The translations under genes were made by a program, and so were the position numbers. Under the pieces are notes generated by a model, which was not told the DNA's origin, did not search any database, and saw only the letters and a program-made list of their open reading frames with translations. This document shows positions 15,743 to 23,282 of a DNA stretch of 44,975 nucleotides, in pieces. Every line of letters begins with the position of its first letter. Within the stretch, counting starts at the first letter, position 1. This DNA is from Kiritimatiellaeota bacterium B1221 (GTDB lineage Bacteria > Verrucomicrobiota > Kiritimatiellia > SS1-B-03-39 > UBA6053), in the NCBI GenBank assembly GCA_029269125.1, contig JARHXX010000028.1, forward strand, positions 1-44,975, read 5' to 3'.

Positions 15743-18457
15743 ATGAATACCCAAATCCTTATCTATTCCGGCTCTATCGCCTCCATTTCCGCCGCCCTCG
15801 CCTGTAAAGCACAGGGAAAAGAAGTTGTCCTCTTCAGTCATCGAAACTTTTTAGGGGAAGATCTCTGCGACAGCCTCCGCCTCACCCTTCCGGAAGATGT
15901 GGATCTCAGCCATCCCCTGGCAAAACGACTTTACGGCGATGCCCAGGCGAAAGGTCAGTTGCTGCGCCCCATGCACATCAAACACGAACTGGACAAAGTA
16001 TTGGCCGAAGCGGATATCCCGGTCATGCTGGGATCCGCACCCGCAAAATTTCTCCATAATGAACAGGGGGAAGTCACCGGACTCACCGTTCACAACCGCT
16101 CCGGAGATTTTGACTTAAAATTTCAAACCCTGATCGACGGCTCTCTCCAGGGAGACCTCTTTCGTCTCGCCGGCGTTCCTCTCACCCCGGCGGATACTGA
16201 AATTGAAGTCATCCGCAGGGTCATCGGCGGTGAAGAAGCCGGAGGCATCTCCTGGACAAAAGAAGGCGAAGTGGAATTTACCGATGGCGACAACACCCGC
16301 ACCGCACCCCTTTGGTCCTACAAAACCCAAAGCTCTTTAAAAGATGCCTCCTGGGGTGCATGGATGGATCTCGAACAGCAGACCCGCATGCAAGCCTACC
16401 GGCCCGGACAGGATTTATCCGCCGACGGCATTTTTGCCCTCACCGGCGAACATCTCACCGGCACCCCGTTTGCAGGCAAAATACAAAACATCCCCGCCGA
16501 AGCCTGTTCAGCCCTCAACGGAAAACTCTGGACCACTGCGGCGATTGCCAATGTGGATGACTCCACCCGCGAAACCCTCCTCCGCCACGACCACGCCATC
16601 ACTTTTGGCGAACACATCGCCGGTCTCATACTTTCCACCTCCGATCTCCAACTTCCGACCGCCGACCTCCGATCTCCGACCTCCATTATCCACGAATTGG
16701 ATGTCCTCGTCGTCGGCGGAGGCACCGGCGGAGCCCCCGCCGCCATTTCCGCAGCCCGTTCGGGCAAAAAAACCCTGGTCGCGGAATACCTCTCCGGCCT
16801 CGGCGGCGTCGGCACCTTAGGCCTGATTGGAAAATACTGGTTTGGAAACCGGGTCGGTTTCACCGCCGAAGTGGATCAGGGCGCCCGCGACAAGACCCCC
16901 AAAGAATTTGCGGAAGACAGCTGGGATGTGGAAGCCAAAATGCAGTGGTACCACGAAGAAATCACCAAAGCCGGCGGACATATCTGGTACAAAACCATGC
17001 TCAGCCGGGCCCTGACCGAAGGCAACCGCGTGGTCGGTGCGGTTCTCTGCACCCCCTATGGAGAAATCACCGTGCGGGCCAAATGCGTGGTCGATGCCAG
17101 CGGAGCAGCCGAAGTGGCATTCTCTGCCGGCGCCGAAACCGTCTCCATTGGCGAAGGACGCCTGGCGGTACAGGGCACCGGACTGCCCGGACGAAACCTC
17201 GGTGCAAACTACACCAACACCGATTATGATTTTATCGACGACAGCAATGCCGAGGACATGAGCAGCGCCCACGTCACCTCCCGTGAAAAATTTAAACAGG
17301 CTTTTGATGCCGGTCAGCTGGTCGACAGCCGGGAACGCCGGCGCATCGTGGGCGATTATGAAATCACCCCCATGGATATTCGCCTCACCCGCATCTTCCC
17401 CGACTCGGTCATTAAAGCCCAAAGTAATTTTGATACCCATGGCTACACCGTCCATCCCCTGTTCATGATTGTTCCCCCGGATCATGATGAACAGTTCGCC
17501 TTCATTCCGCTACGCGCCCTGCTGCCCAAAGGATTGGAGGGCATTCTGGTGACCGGCCTCGGCATCAGCTCCCATCGCGACGCCATGCCGGTGATCCGCA
17601 TGCAGGCTGACGTACAAAATCAGGGCTACGCCGCCGGCATGATCGCCGCCATGGCCGAAGAACAAAGTATCCGTGACCTGGACATTCTGGAAATCCAGGA
17701 ACAGTTGGTGCAAAAAGGCATCCTCGCCCCGGAAATCAAAGGCGCCGCCGACAGCTTCCCCCTCCCCGAAAAAGAAATCGAAGAGGGCCTGCAGAAATCC
17801 TTGGAGGATGCCAATTACATCGACCGCGTCTTCACCCTCCCCGAAGCGGAACGCATGCAGAAAATCCGTGAAGCCTATGCCGGCGCAACCACCGAAAAAG
17901 CCAAAGCCCATTTTGCCTTTATCCTCGGGATCCTCGGGGATGCCACCGGATTTGAAAGTCTGAAATCCGTGGTGGCATCCAGCCCCTGGGACGAAGGATG
18001 GAACTACACCGGCATGGGACAGTTCGGGGAAAGTATGAGCACCTTGGATGCCCGCATCATCGCACTCGGCCGCTGCAAAAATCCGGAGGCCCTCCCGGTC
18101 TTAAAAGCCAAAGCCGAAAGTCTGCCCACCGATGCGGCCTTCTCTCATTACCGGGTACTCGCGGAAGCTTTTGAAACCCTGAATGATTCAGGCGCCGTGC
18201 CCATTTTGGATGCACTGCTGTCCAAACCCGGCATCACCGGACACCACATTCATAAAACCGCTGACCGACTCAAAACCGCCACCGATAATTCAATTGAAAC
18301 CCGCTTCAGGAATCAATCTCTGATCGAACTTCATCTGGCCTCCAGCGTGCATGAACTTGACCCCGAAAATAAAAACGCGAAGTCGGTCCTGGAAAATTAT
18401 ACCCAGGATCTGCGTGGACTTTTTGCCGCCCATGCGAAACGTTGTCTAAAATCATAG
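15743..18457 (+). CDS. Two-half FAD-dependent oxidoreductase with C-terminal helical repeats
   Basis: Large 904-residue soluble flavoprotein; the substrate is unknown. Residues 1-300 resemble an FAD_oxidored Rossmann half in which the dinucleotide motif is altered (YSGSIASISAALACKAQGKEVVLF), followed by a FLGEDLCD-type segment. A second, intact half starts near residue 320 with VVGGGTGGAPAAISAARSGKKTLVAE and LGGVGTLGLIGKYWFGN, and contains GILVTGLGISSHRDAMPVIRMQADVQNQGYAAG, the family's second FAD-contact region. From about 690 the protein is helical and HEAT-like (ILGDATGFESLKSVV). No signal peptide, so cytoplasmic. The neighbouring sulfatase and AraC regulator suggest a role in processing sulfated or unusual sugars (inference). 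Confidence 0.85.
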   Translation: MNTQILIYSGSIASISAALACKAQGKEVVLFSHRNFLGEDLCDSLRLTLPEDVDLSHPLAKRLYGDAQAKGQLLRPMHIKHELDKVLAEADIPVMLGSAPAKFLHNEQGEVTGLTVHNRSGDFDLKFQTLIDGSLQGDLFRLAGVPLTPADTEIEVIRRVIGGEEAGGISWTKEGEVEFTDGDNTRTAPLWSYKTQSSLKDASWGAWMDLEQQTRMQAYRPGQDLSADGIFALTGEHLTGTPFAGKIQNIPAEACSALNGKLWTTAAIANVDDSTRETLLRHDHAITFGEHIAGLILSTSDLQLPTADLRSPTSIIHELDVLVVGGGTGGAPAAISAARSGKKTLVAEYLSGLGGVGTLGLIGKYWFGNRVGFTAEVDQGARDKTPKEFAEDSWDVEAKMQWYHEEITKAGGHIWYKTMLSRALTEGNRVVGAVLCTPYGEITVRAKCVVDASGAAEVAFSAGAETVSIGEGRLAVQGTGLPGRNLGANYTNTDYDFIDDSNAEDMSSAHVTSREKFKQAFDAGQLVDSRERRRIVGDYEITPMDIRLTRIFPDSVIKAQSNFDTHGYTVHPLFMIVPPDHDEQFAFIPLRALLPKGLEGILVTGLGISSHRDAMPVIRMQADVQNQGYAAGMIAAMAEEQSIRDLDILEIQEQLVQKGILAPEIKGAADSFPLPEKEIEEGLQKSLEDANYIDRVFTLPEAERMQKIREAYAGATTEKAKAHFAFILGILGDATGFESLKSVVASSPWDEGWNYTGMGQFGESMSTLDARIIALGRCKNPEALPVLKAKAESLPTDAAFSHYRVLAEAFETLNDSGAVPILDALLSKPGITGHHIHKTADRLKTATDNSIETRFRNQSLIELHLASSVHELDPENKNAKSVLENYTQDLRGLFAAHAKRCLKS
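16633..16684 (+). repeat. Intragenic low-complexity tandem repeat in the interdomain linker
   Basis: Degenerate iterations of a short ctccgatctcc / cttccgacc / cctccgatctccgacctcc motif encode SDLQLPTADLRSPTS, exactly between the two halves of the FAD oxidoreductase. The DNA-level regularity is higher than expected from the protein and looks like a repeat inserted in frame into a tolerant linker. Confidence 0.65.
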
Positions 18458-18484
18458 CGGAGGGCCCGCGTCCCGCGGTCCAGC
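18458..18484. repeat. GC-rich dispersed repeat, reverse copy
   Basis: These 27 bp starting cggagggcccgcgtcccg are the exact reverse complement of part of the 65-bp tandem repeat at 44878-44904. The copy begins one base after the TAG of the FAD oxidoreductase and contains the palindrome gggcccgcgtccc-like core. Confidence 0.8.
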
Positions 18485-18574
18485 ATGCCCTTGCGGCTTC
18501 GGGACGCCCCCTCACCCCTTCAGAGAAAGAAACCGTCCCTGTAATTTATTACCCCACCTCACCCCCCCAAGCCC

Positions 18575-19996
18575 ATGAAAAAACCCACCCGCCCCCATAT
18601 CCTGCTCATCACCACCGATCAACAGCGTCATGACGCCATGGGGATAAACGGGAACCGTGATATCGAAACGCCCTTTATCGATTCACTTGCCGCCAGGGGC
18701 GTGAATTTTGAGCGGGGCTACAGCACCTGCCCGGTTTGCATTCCCGCCCGACGCACCTTGCTCAGCGGACTGCATCCGAACAGCCACGGATTAAAACGTT
18801 ATCAGGACGGACTCGACTGGGATCCGGATTTCACCCTGCCCGGCATTTTGGGCGACGCCGGATACCAAACCCAATTGGTCGGAAAGCTCCACATGCACCC
18901 CATGGGCAAACGTTACGGTTTTGATCACATGGTGCTCAGCGAAACCTCCAACTGGCGGCCCGGATCGGAAACCCAAAACCGCAATGATTACGTCCGCTGG
19001 CTCAAAGAACAGGGCATTGACGACCATCCCGCCTCCCACGGCATCAGCGGCAACGGCCGCCTGGTCCATCCCTACCCCCTCGAGGAACGCTACCATCAAA
19101 CCAACTGGCTGGCCCGCGAGGCGGTACAGTTTTTGACCGAGGACCGGGACAAAGAATCCCCCTTCTTTTTGCATCTCAGCTTTTTCCATCCGCATCCCCC
19201 CTTTATTCCCCCGCAAAGCTATTTTGATCGCTACGAGCAGAAAGATCTGCCGGGCCCCACCTGTGGTGAATGGGTGCACAATCACGAAGTTCAACCCGGC
19301 GTGCCCCCCGACGCGGCCGTCGGCCCCTTCGATCCCGAAATTATGAAACGGGCGCAGGCCGGATATTACGCCTTAATCAATCATATCGATGACTGCATCG
19401 CCCACGTCATCGAACGCTGGATGGAATACGGCAACGACCGGGCAAAAGAGCCTCTCTACATCATCTATACTTCCGACCACGGTGAAATGCTCGGAGATCA
19501 CCACCTCTTCCGCAAAAGCCTCGGTTACGAAGCCTCCAGCCACGTGCCTCTCTTCGTCAGCGGATTTAATGTGGATATCGAGAAAGGCAGCACCGAAGCC
19601 CTGCACTCCTGGGAAGATATTCTCCCCACCATCGCAGAATTGGCAGGCATTGAAATCCCCGGACCCGTAGACGGCAAAAGCATGGTCCCCGCCTTAAAAG
19701 GCGAAAAAGCATCTGGGCACGACTGCATCTACGGCATGTGCAACGGGGCCCACAACAACTTCTATTTGGTTAAAGATCAGTACAAATATATCTGGTTCCC
19801 CAAAACCAACGAAGAACAGCTCTTCGACTTAAAAAGCGACCCCAAAGAATGCAAAGACCTCTCGGCCGACGAATCCCTGCTCCCCCCCATGCGGAAGTTG
19901 ATGGCAGAAAAAATGGACGAAGAAGATCGGGCGACCTACAACATTGAAAATCTGACCCCCTGCAAAAACCAGCCCCCGAAAGTTTTGTTTGGGTAA
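18575..19996 (+). CDS. Sulfatase, formylglycine type, apparently cytoplasmic
   Basis: Hydrolyses sulfate esters, probably of a carbohydrate. The 473-residue alkaline-phosphatase-fold protein has the N-terminal metal site LLITTDQQR, the modification motif C-I-P-A-R with Cys-55 (family consensus C/S-x-P/A-x-R, converted to formylglycine), the Lys/His pair in VGKLHMHP, and the second metal site YTSDHGEMLGDHH. A C-terminal EEQLFDLKSDPKECKDL segment is typical. No signal peptide is visible, unlike most periplasmic sulfatases. No maturase gene is in the window. It lies 117 bp after the FAD oxidoreductase, with a GC-rich repeat in the gap, and is probably in the same AraC-controlled unit. Confidence 0.94.
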   Translation: MKKPTRPHILLITTDQQRHDAMGINGNRDIETPFIDSLAARGVNFERGYSTCPVCIPARRTLLSGLHPNSHGLKRYQDGLDWDPDFTLPGILGDAGYQTQLVGKLHMHPMGKRYGFDHMVLSETSNWRPGSETQNRNDYVRWLKEQGIDDHPASHGISGNGRLVHPYPLEERYHQTNWLAREAVQFLTEDRDKESPFFLHLSFFHPHPPFIPPQSYFDRYEQKDLPGPTCGEWVHNHEVQPGVPPDAAVGPFDPEIMKRAQAGYYALINHIDDCIAHVIERWMEYGNDRAKEPLYIIYTSDHGEMLGDHHLFRKSLGYEASSHVPLFVSGFNVDIEKGSTEALHSWEDILPTIAELAGIEIPGPVDGKSMVPALKGEKASGHDCIYGMCNGAHNNFYLVKDQYKYIWFPKTNEEQLFDLKSDPKECKDLSADESLLPPMRKLMAEKMDEEDRATYNIENLTPCKNQPPKVLFG

Positions 19997-20009
19997 AGGA
20001 AATAATTTA

Positions 20010-20138
20010 CGCCCGAGTCCCGCGTTTACGCGGAAGTTTTAAGGGACGTTTACGTCCCGGTTTCATTATGTTTGAGTAGGCAATACCCAACCCCTAAAGG
20101 GGATTGGAGTACTTCCGCGTAAACGCGGGACTCGGGCG
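20010..20138. repeat. 129-bp inverted-repeat element built of four tetraloop hairpins
   Basis: Perfect 28-bp inverted arms (20010-20037 and 20111-20138, beginning cgcccgagtcccgcg) enclose 73 bp. Four small hairpins lie in order: ccgcg-ttta-cgcgg (20020-20033), gggacg-ttta-cgtccc (20043-20058), cccc-taaa-gggg (20091-20102) and ccgcg-taaa-cgcgg (20115-20128). It begins 14 bp after the sulfatase stop. No target-site duplication was found at its ends. It resembles REP/BIME or MITE-like elements but I do not recognise a named family. Confidence 0.9.
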
Positions 20139-20242
20139 CAGTCATTCCCAGATGAATACGCGTGCGTTCACCAATGACAAGATGCGTCCCTCCTCAACAG
20201 CTGATTGACTTTCGAACTCAAAAGGAAGATCATGCTCAAACC

Positions 20243-20908
20243 ATGCGTTCGAAAAAACCTTCCTTTTCCTTTTTCACTTTTATCAAAGTGTTCATTGTTC
20301 TGAGCTGTACCTATCTTATATTCGCAATTTTCTCTGCAGGACATCACTCACTTGAGAGTGCAAAACGAATGCGGCTCATGGTAAACGGACAATATATCTA
20401 TACGTGCCTTTTTGTTACCCTAACGGATTCTTCCGGAGTATCCGATGAAGATTTAAAGCCATCCTTACCTCTGAGTGACCCCAGTTCGGATCTATACTTT
20501 GAAAGTAGCACAGACTATTTCGTACATCTAGTCATTAAAGATATTTCACCTCCGAACCCTTGGAAGGGCTTCTCATGTAAAGGACTTAAGCCAGCACCAG
20601 GATCCTACAATCCGGATAAACCAAGTTCTGCAGAAGCCTTCAAACTTGAAAACAACGCCTGGTCCGTGGTAACGGATCTTGATATAGGAGAATCAGATGC
20701 CGCAGTTCCCTTTCTGATCACCAGAAATCTACAGGCACGGCACTTAATGTCGACCGCAGAAAAACCTGTGCTTAAAGGAGTGCCTTACGAAGACGAAGCC
20801 ATTGTCATCATTCGAGCTGGCGGTGGAGGAGAAGTCTTAACAAAACGAAATATCCTCTGGGAAAACATCAACCCCACCGGATTATATAATAAGATTTTGC
20901 ATCCTTAA
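20243..20908 (+). CDS. Pseudopilin-like membrane-anchored protein, function unknown
   Basis: 221 residues with one N-terminal hydrophobic helix right after a short basic stretch (KKPSFSFFTFIKVFIVLSCTYLIFAIF). This recalls the type IV prepilin motif FTLIELLVV, but with Lys where the conserved Glu-5 should be and no clear Gly cleavage site. The C-terminal text (NAWSVVTDLDIGESDAAVPFLITRNL, then AIVIIRAGGGG) resembles the body of pseudopilin-type proteins common in Verrucomicrobia and Lentisphaerae. The assignment is tentative. The ATG at 20243 was chosen because the frame upstream has no family-like text; AAGGAAG precedes it at a long distance. The gene is distinctly AT-richer than its neighbours and lies between two inverted-repeat regions. 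Confidence 0.6.
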   Translation: MRSKKPSFSFFTFIKVFIVLSCTYLIFAIFSAGHHSLESAKRMRLMVNGQYIYTCLFVTLTDSSGVSDEDLKPSLPLSDPSSDLYFESSTDYFVHLVIKDISPPNPWKGFSCKGLKPAPGSYNPDKPSSAEAFKLENNAWSVVTDLDIGESDAAVPFLITRNLQARHLMSTAEKPVLKGVPYEDEAIVIIRAGGGGEVLTKRNILWENINPTGLYNKILHP

Positions 20909-20973
20909 TTTGAAAAGGTTTGGGGAACAGAATGCTTTGGAACACGGGGGCCTGAAGGCACCCTTGTTTAAGT

Positions 20974-21026
20974 CGCCTGAAGGGCAGTACTCCAGACGAA
21001 TCGTTCCGAGTTCCGCGCTTCAGGCG
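20974..21026. repeat. Short inverted repeat downstream of the pseudopilin-like gene
   Basis: The arms cgcctgaag (20974-20982) and cttcaggcg (21018-21026) flank 35 bp. They lie between convergent genes and may serve as a weak terminator structure. A related cctgaaggc stretch sits at 20951. The remaining intergenic bases 20909-21074 show nothing else. Confidence 0.5.
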
Positions 21027-21074
21027 GTTTCACCCGAGGCGTTCACGCCAAAAGGACCTCGAAACCCGGGTTCC

Positions 21075-21443
21075 CTAAACCATATTCTCCCAGCGCCATT
21101 TCCCCTTCACTTCCCCCCCCAAGCTGCCGGGCAGAATCTCCATACAGTGTTTGCTCCCCTTCGGGCCCACCACTACGCCCCAGGGCTTCAGCCGTTTTCC
21201 TCCTCCCATCGGCTGACCCTCCGCATCCAGGAACCACACTTCTAATTCAAAGCGCATAAAGCATCCGTGCAGGGACCGGCAGTTTTCAAAAAACAAGCCT
21301 GCCCCATAAGCCTCCGGCACTCTCTTCCGTCCCATCAGCCCCAGACTCCGCAATCCGAAACTCTCCGCCACCCGGATACGGGGAAGCAGCAATTCCTCCC
21401 CCTGCCAAAGTTTCAGATCCCCGGAAAACTCAGCTGCCTTCAT
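21075..21443 (-). CDS. DUF192-family protein
   Basis: Small 122-residue protein recognised as DUF192 by GLRSLGLMGRKRVPEAYGAGLFF (family R..GLMGR..L....GMLF), then SLHGCFMRFELEVWFLDAEG (family IHTFFMRFPIDVxFLDxxG) and the final EILPGSLG. The family has a compact beta fold and no firmly known function. Most members carry a signal peptide, but none is seen here. The start codon overlaps the end of the ClpX-like gene by 14 bp, so the two are translationally coupled and possibly functionally linked. Confidence 0.8.
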   Translation of the reverse strand: MKAAEFSGDLKLWQGEELLLPRIRVAESFGLRSLGLMGRKRVPEAYGAGLFFENCRSLHGCFMRFELEVWFLDAEGQPMGGGKRLKPWGVVVGPKGSKHCMEILPGSLGGEVKGKWRWENMV

Positions 21444-23052
21444 CTTTTTGATTCGCCTGGTACTGTTTCATGATCAGTTCCGACAGCGCTTTGTCCGGAT
21501 CCCGCACCATGGCCGGGGTAATGGAAAAAGTATTCTTCCCGCTCTGATTCTGAATCAGTTTTAAGCCGTAGGGATAATCCTTAAACAGGCGTTCACAAAC
21601 CGTGTGTACCGTGCGTCCACTCTCTTCCGCAATCTTGGCAACCGCTTCGGCAGCTTTTTTGTGGAACTTGATACGGAAGCCGTGTTGCTCTTCAAAACGG
21701 GCACAAAAAGCGACCGTTTCCTGAATATGAATATCCCGCTGGGCATGTTCATGTTCTCCCAACAGATCTCTAAGTGCTTTTTCCGGATTCAATACCATTT
21801 CCGCTGTAAGCTTAAGTTCTTTGACGGCGGTGGAAGGTAACTCATACTTGAATTCGCGTAACAGCGATTCCAATACCGTCATCAATCCGCGGGCCCCGGT
21901 TTTTTCGGATTCCGCCCGTCGGGCAATTTCGCGCAGGGCGTTTTCATCCACAGTCAGATCAATCCCGTAGCCTTTAAAATCTTCAATATATTTGCTGAGG
22001 ATATTGTCTTCGGCCTGTTCGAGGATCGCCAACAAATCATTTTCACTCAAATGGTCAAAGGCCACCCGCACCGGTAAACGTCCGATAAACTCCGGCTCGT
22101 AGCCATAGTCGACAAAATCCCGGGTGGAGGCATGGTGTAACAGACGCGTTTCGTCCAGCTCATCCGCATCCATTCCTGAAGTAAACCCGATTACATTGGT
22201 ATTCATCCGCTTGCGGATAATGTCTCCCATGCCGGTAAACGCACCGCTTACGATAAACAGGATATGCCGGGTGCTCATGGTGCGGGCCGGCGCTTTGCCT
22301 CCACGCTGCATCTCCATCATCGCCTGCATTTGACCCATCATGTCGGTTTGGCTCACCAGATTGACATCCGTCTCTTCCATGAGTTTCAACAGATTGGTTT
22401 GCACCCCTTTGCCCGACACATCTTTGCCCTGACCGCCACTGGCAGCGGCAATTTTGTCAATTTCATCGATGTAGATAATGCCGTATTTGGCCAGCTCGAC
22501 ATCGTCATCCGCCATGCGCACCAAATCGCGGACCATATCTTCCACGTCGTGCCCCACATAGCCGGTTTCCGAAAATTTGGTGGCATCCGCTTTGGCAAAA
22601 GGAACGCCAATCAGCCGCGCCAGGGTGCGCAGCAAATAGGTTTTGCCCACCCCGGTGGGTCCCAGCAACAGCACGTTTTGCTTCATGTAAGGTTTTTCAG
22701 CCAGATCCGGATTTTCCAGACAGCGCCGCACATGATTGTAGTGATCACACACCGCCACCGCCATTGCCCGTTTGGCCTCATCCTGACGGATCACAAAGCG
22801 GTCGAGATCATCTTTGATATCCCGGGGTTTCAGAAAAAATTTACGAATCAAATCCATGGGATCTTTTTCATCCGCCGGAGGCGTCGGAGGCTCCGGCTCC
22901 CTGGATTCGGGTTCACCCGGTTGTTGAAAGCCGAATCCGGCCGGCATCACATTGATATTCGCATTGGCAAACATGTCCTGCAACTGACGCTGAATTTCAT
23001 CAAAAGGGTTTTTAGGTGTGTCTTTTTTTTCTTCGTTTTCTTTTTCGCTCAT
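21430..23052 (-). CDS. ClpX-like AAA+ unfoldase lacking the zinc-binding domain
   Basis: 540-residue ATPase. Residues 1-65 are acidic and Pro-rich, without the C4 zinc finger of true ClpX. The AAA+ core starts at LDRFVIRQDEAKRAMAVAV. It has Walker A GPTGVGKT (131-138), the pore loop GYVGHDVED (ClpX: GYVGEDVE), Walker B IIYIDEIDKIA, an IGF tripeptide in NVIGFTSGM where ClpX docks ClpP, and the arginine-finger region PEFIGRLP. A ClpX-type small domain is followed by an extra ~110-residue C-terminal region (from about 430). Length exceeds ClpX (about 420). ATG 23052 has a strong Shine-Dalgarno GAGGATGGGG; a 10-residue upstream extension is less likely. It may remodel or deliver substrates to ClpP (inference). 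Confidence 0.88.
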   Translation of the reverse strand: MSEKENEEKKDTPKNPFDEIQRQLQDMFANANINVMPAGFGFQQPGEPESREPEPPTPPADEKDPMDLIRKFFLKPRDIKDDLDRFVIRQDEAKRAMAVAVCDHYNHVRRCLENPDLAEKPYMKQNVLLLGPTGVGKTYLLRTLARLIGVPFAKADATKFSETGYVGHDVEDMVRDLVRMADDDVELAKYGIIYIDEIDKIAAASGGQGKDVSGKGVQTNLLKLMEETDVNLVSQTDMMGQMQAMMEMQRGGKAPARTMSTRHILFIVSGAFTGMGDIIRKRMNTNVIGFTSGMDADELDETRLLHHASTRDFVDYGYEPEFIGRLPVRVAFDHLSENDLLAILEQAEDNILSKYIEDFKGYGIDLTVDENALREIARRAESEKTGARGLMTVLESLLREFKYELPSTAVKELKLTAEMVLNPEKALRDLLGEHEHAQRDIHIQETVAFCARFEEQHGFRIKFHKKAAEAVAKIAEESGRTVHTVCERLFKDYPYGLKLIQNQSGKNTFSITPAMVRDPDKALSELIMKQYQANQKDEGS

Positions 23053-23246
23053 GATGCCCCATCCTCTATGCCCACAGCGCAATCAGGGCAATGATAATCG
23101 CTGAAAGGTCTTTCGATGAACTTTATCCCCAAAAGTAGAATGGTCCAGAAGTTCTGCAATATTACCACTATAAACTTAATCCTGCAAAACCACCGGTATT
23201 TTGAGCCTATGGAATGTCCTAATGACCCCATATCGCAAGCGAAATC

Positions 23247-23275
23247 TTGACTCACCAATGAGGTTCTGCGATCAT
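23247..23275 (+). promoter_or_regulatory. Candidate sigma-70 promoter for the secreted-protein pair
   Basis: TTGACT (23247-23252), a 17-bp spacer and GATCAT (23270-23275) lie directly upstream of the ATG at 23283. The implied start site would be at or next to the start codon. The hexamers match the consensus at 5 and 4 of 6 positions. This is a sequence-only prediction. Confidence 0.35.
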
Positions 23276-23282
23276 TCAAAAC

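Noticed and set aside
20010..20138. Insertion sequence
   Set aside because: Terminal inverted arms are perfect but the interior is only 73 bp with no transposase frame and no target duplication was found; treated as a non-coding repeat element.
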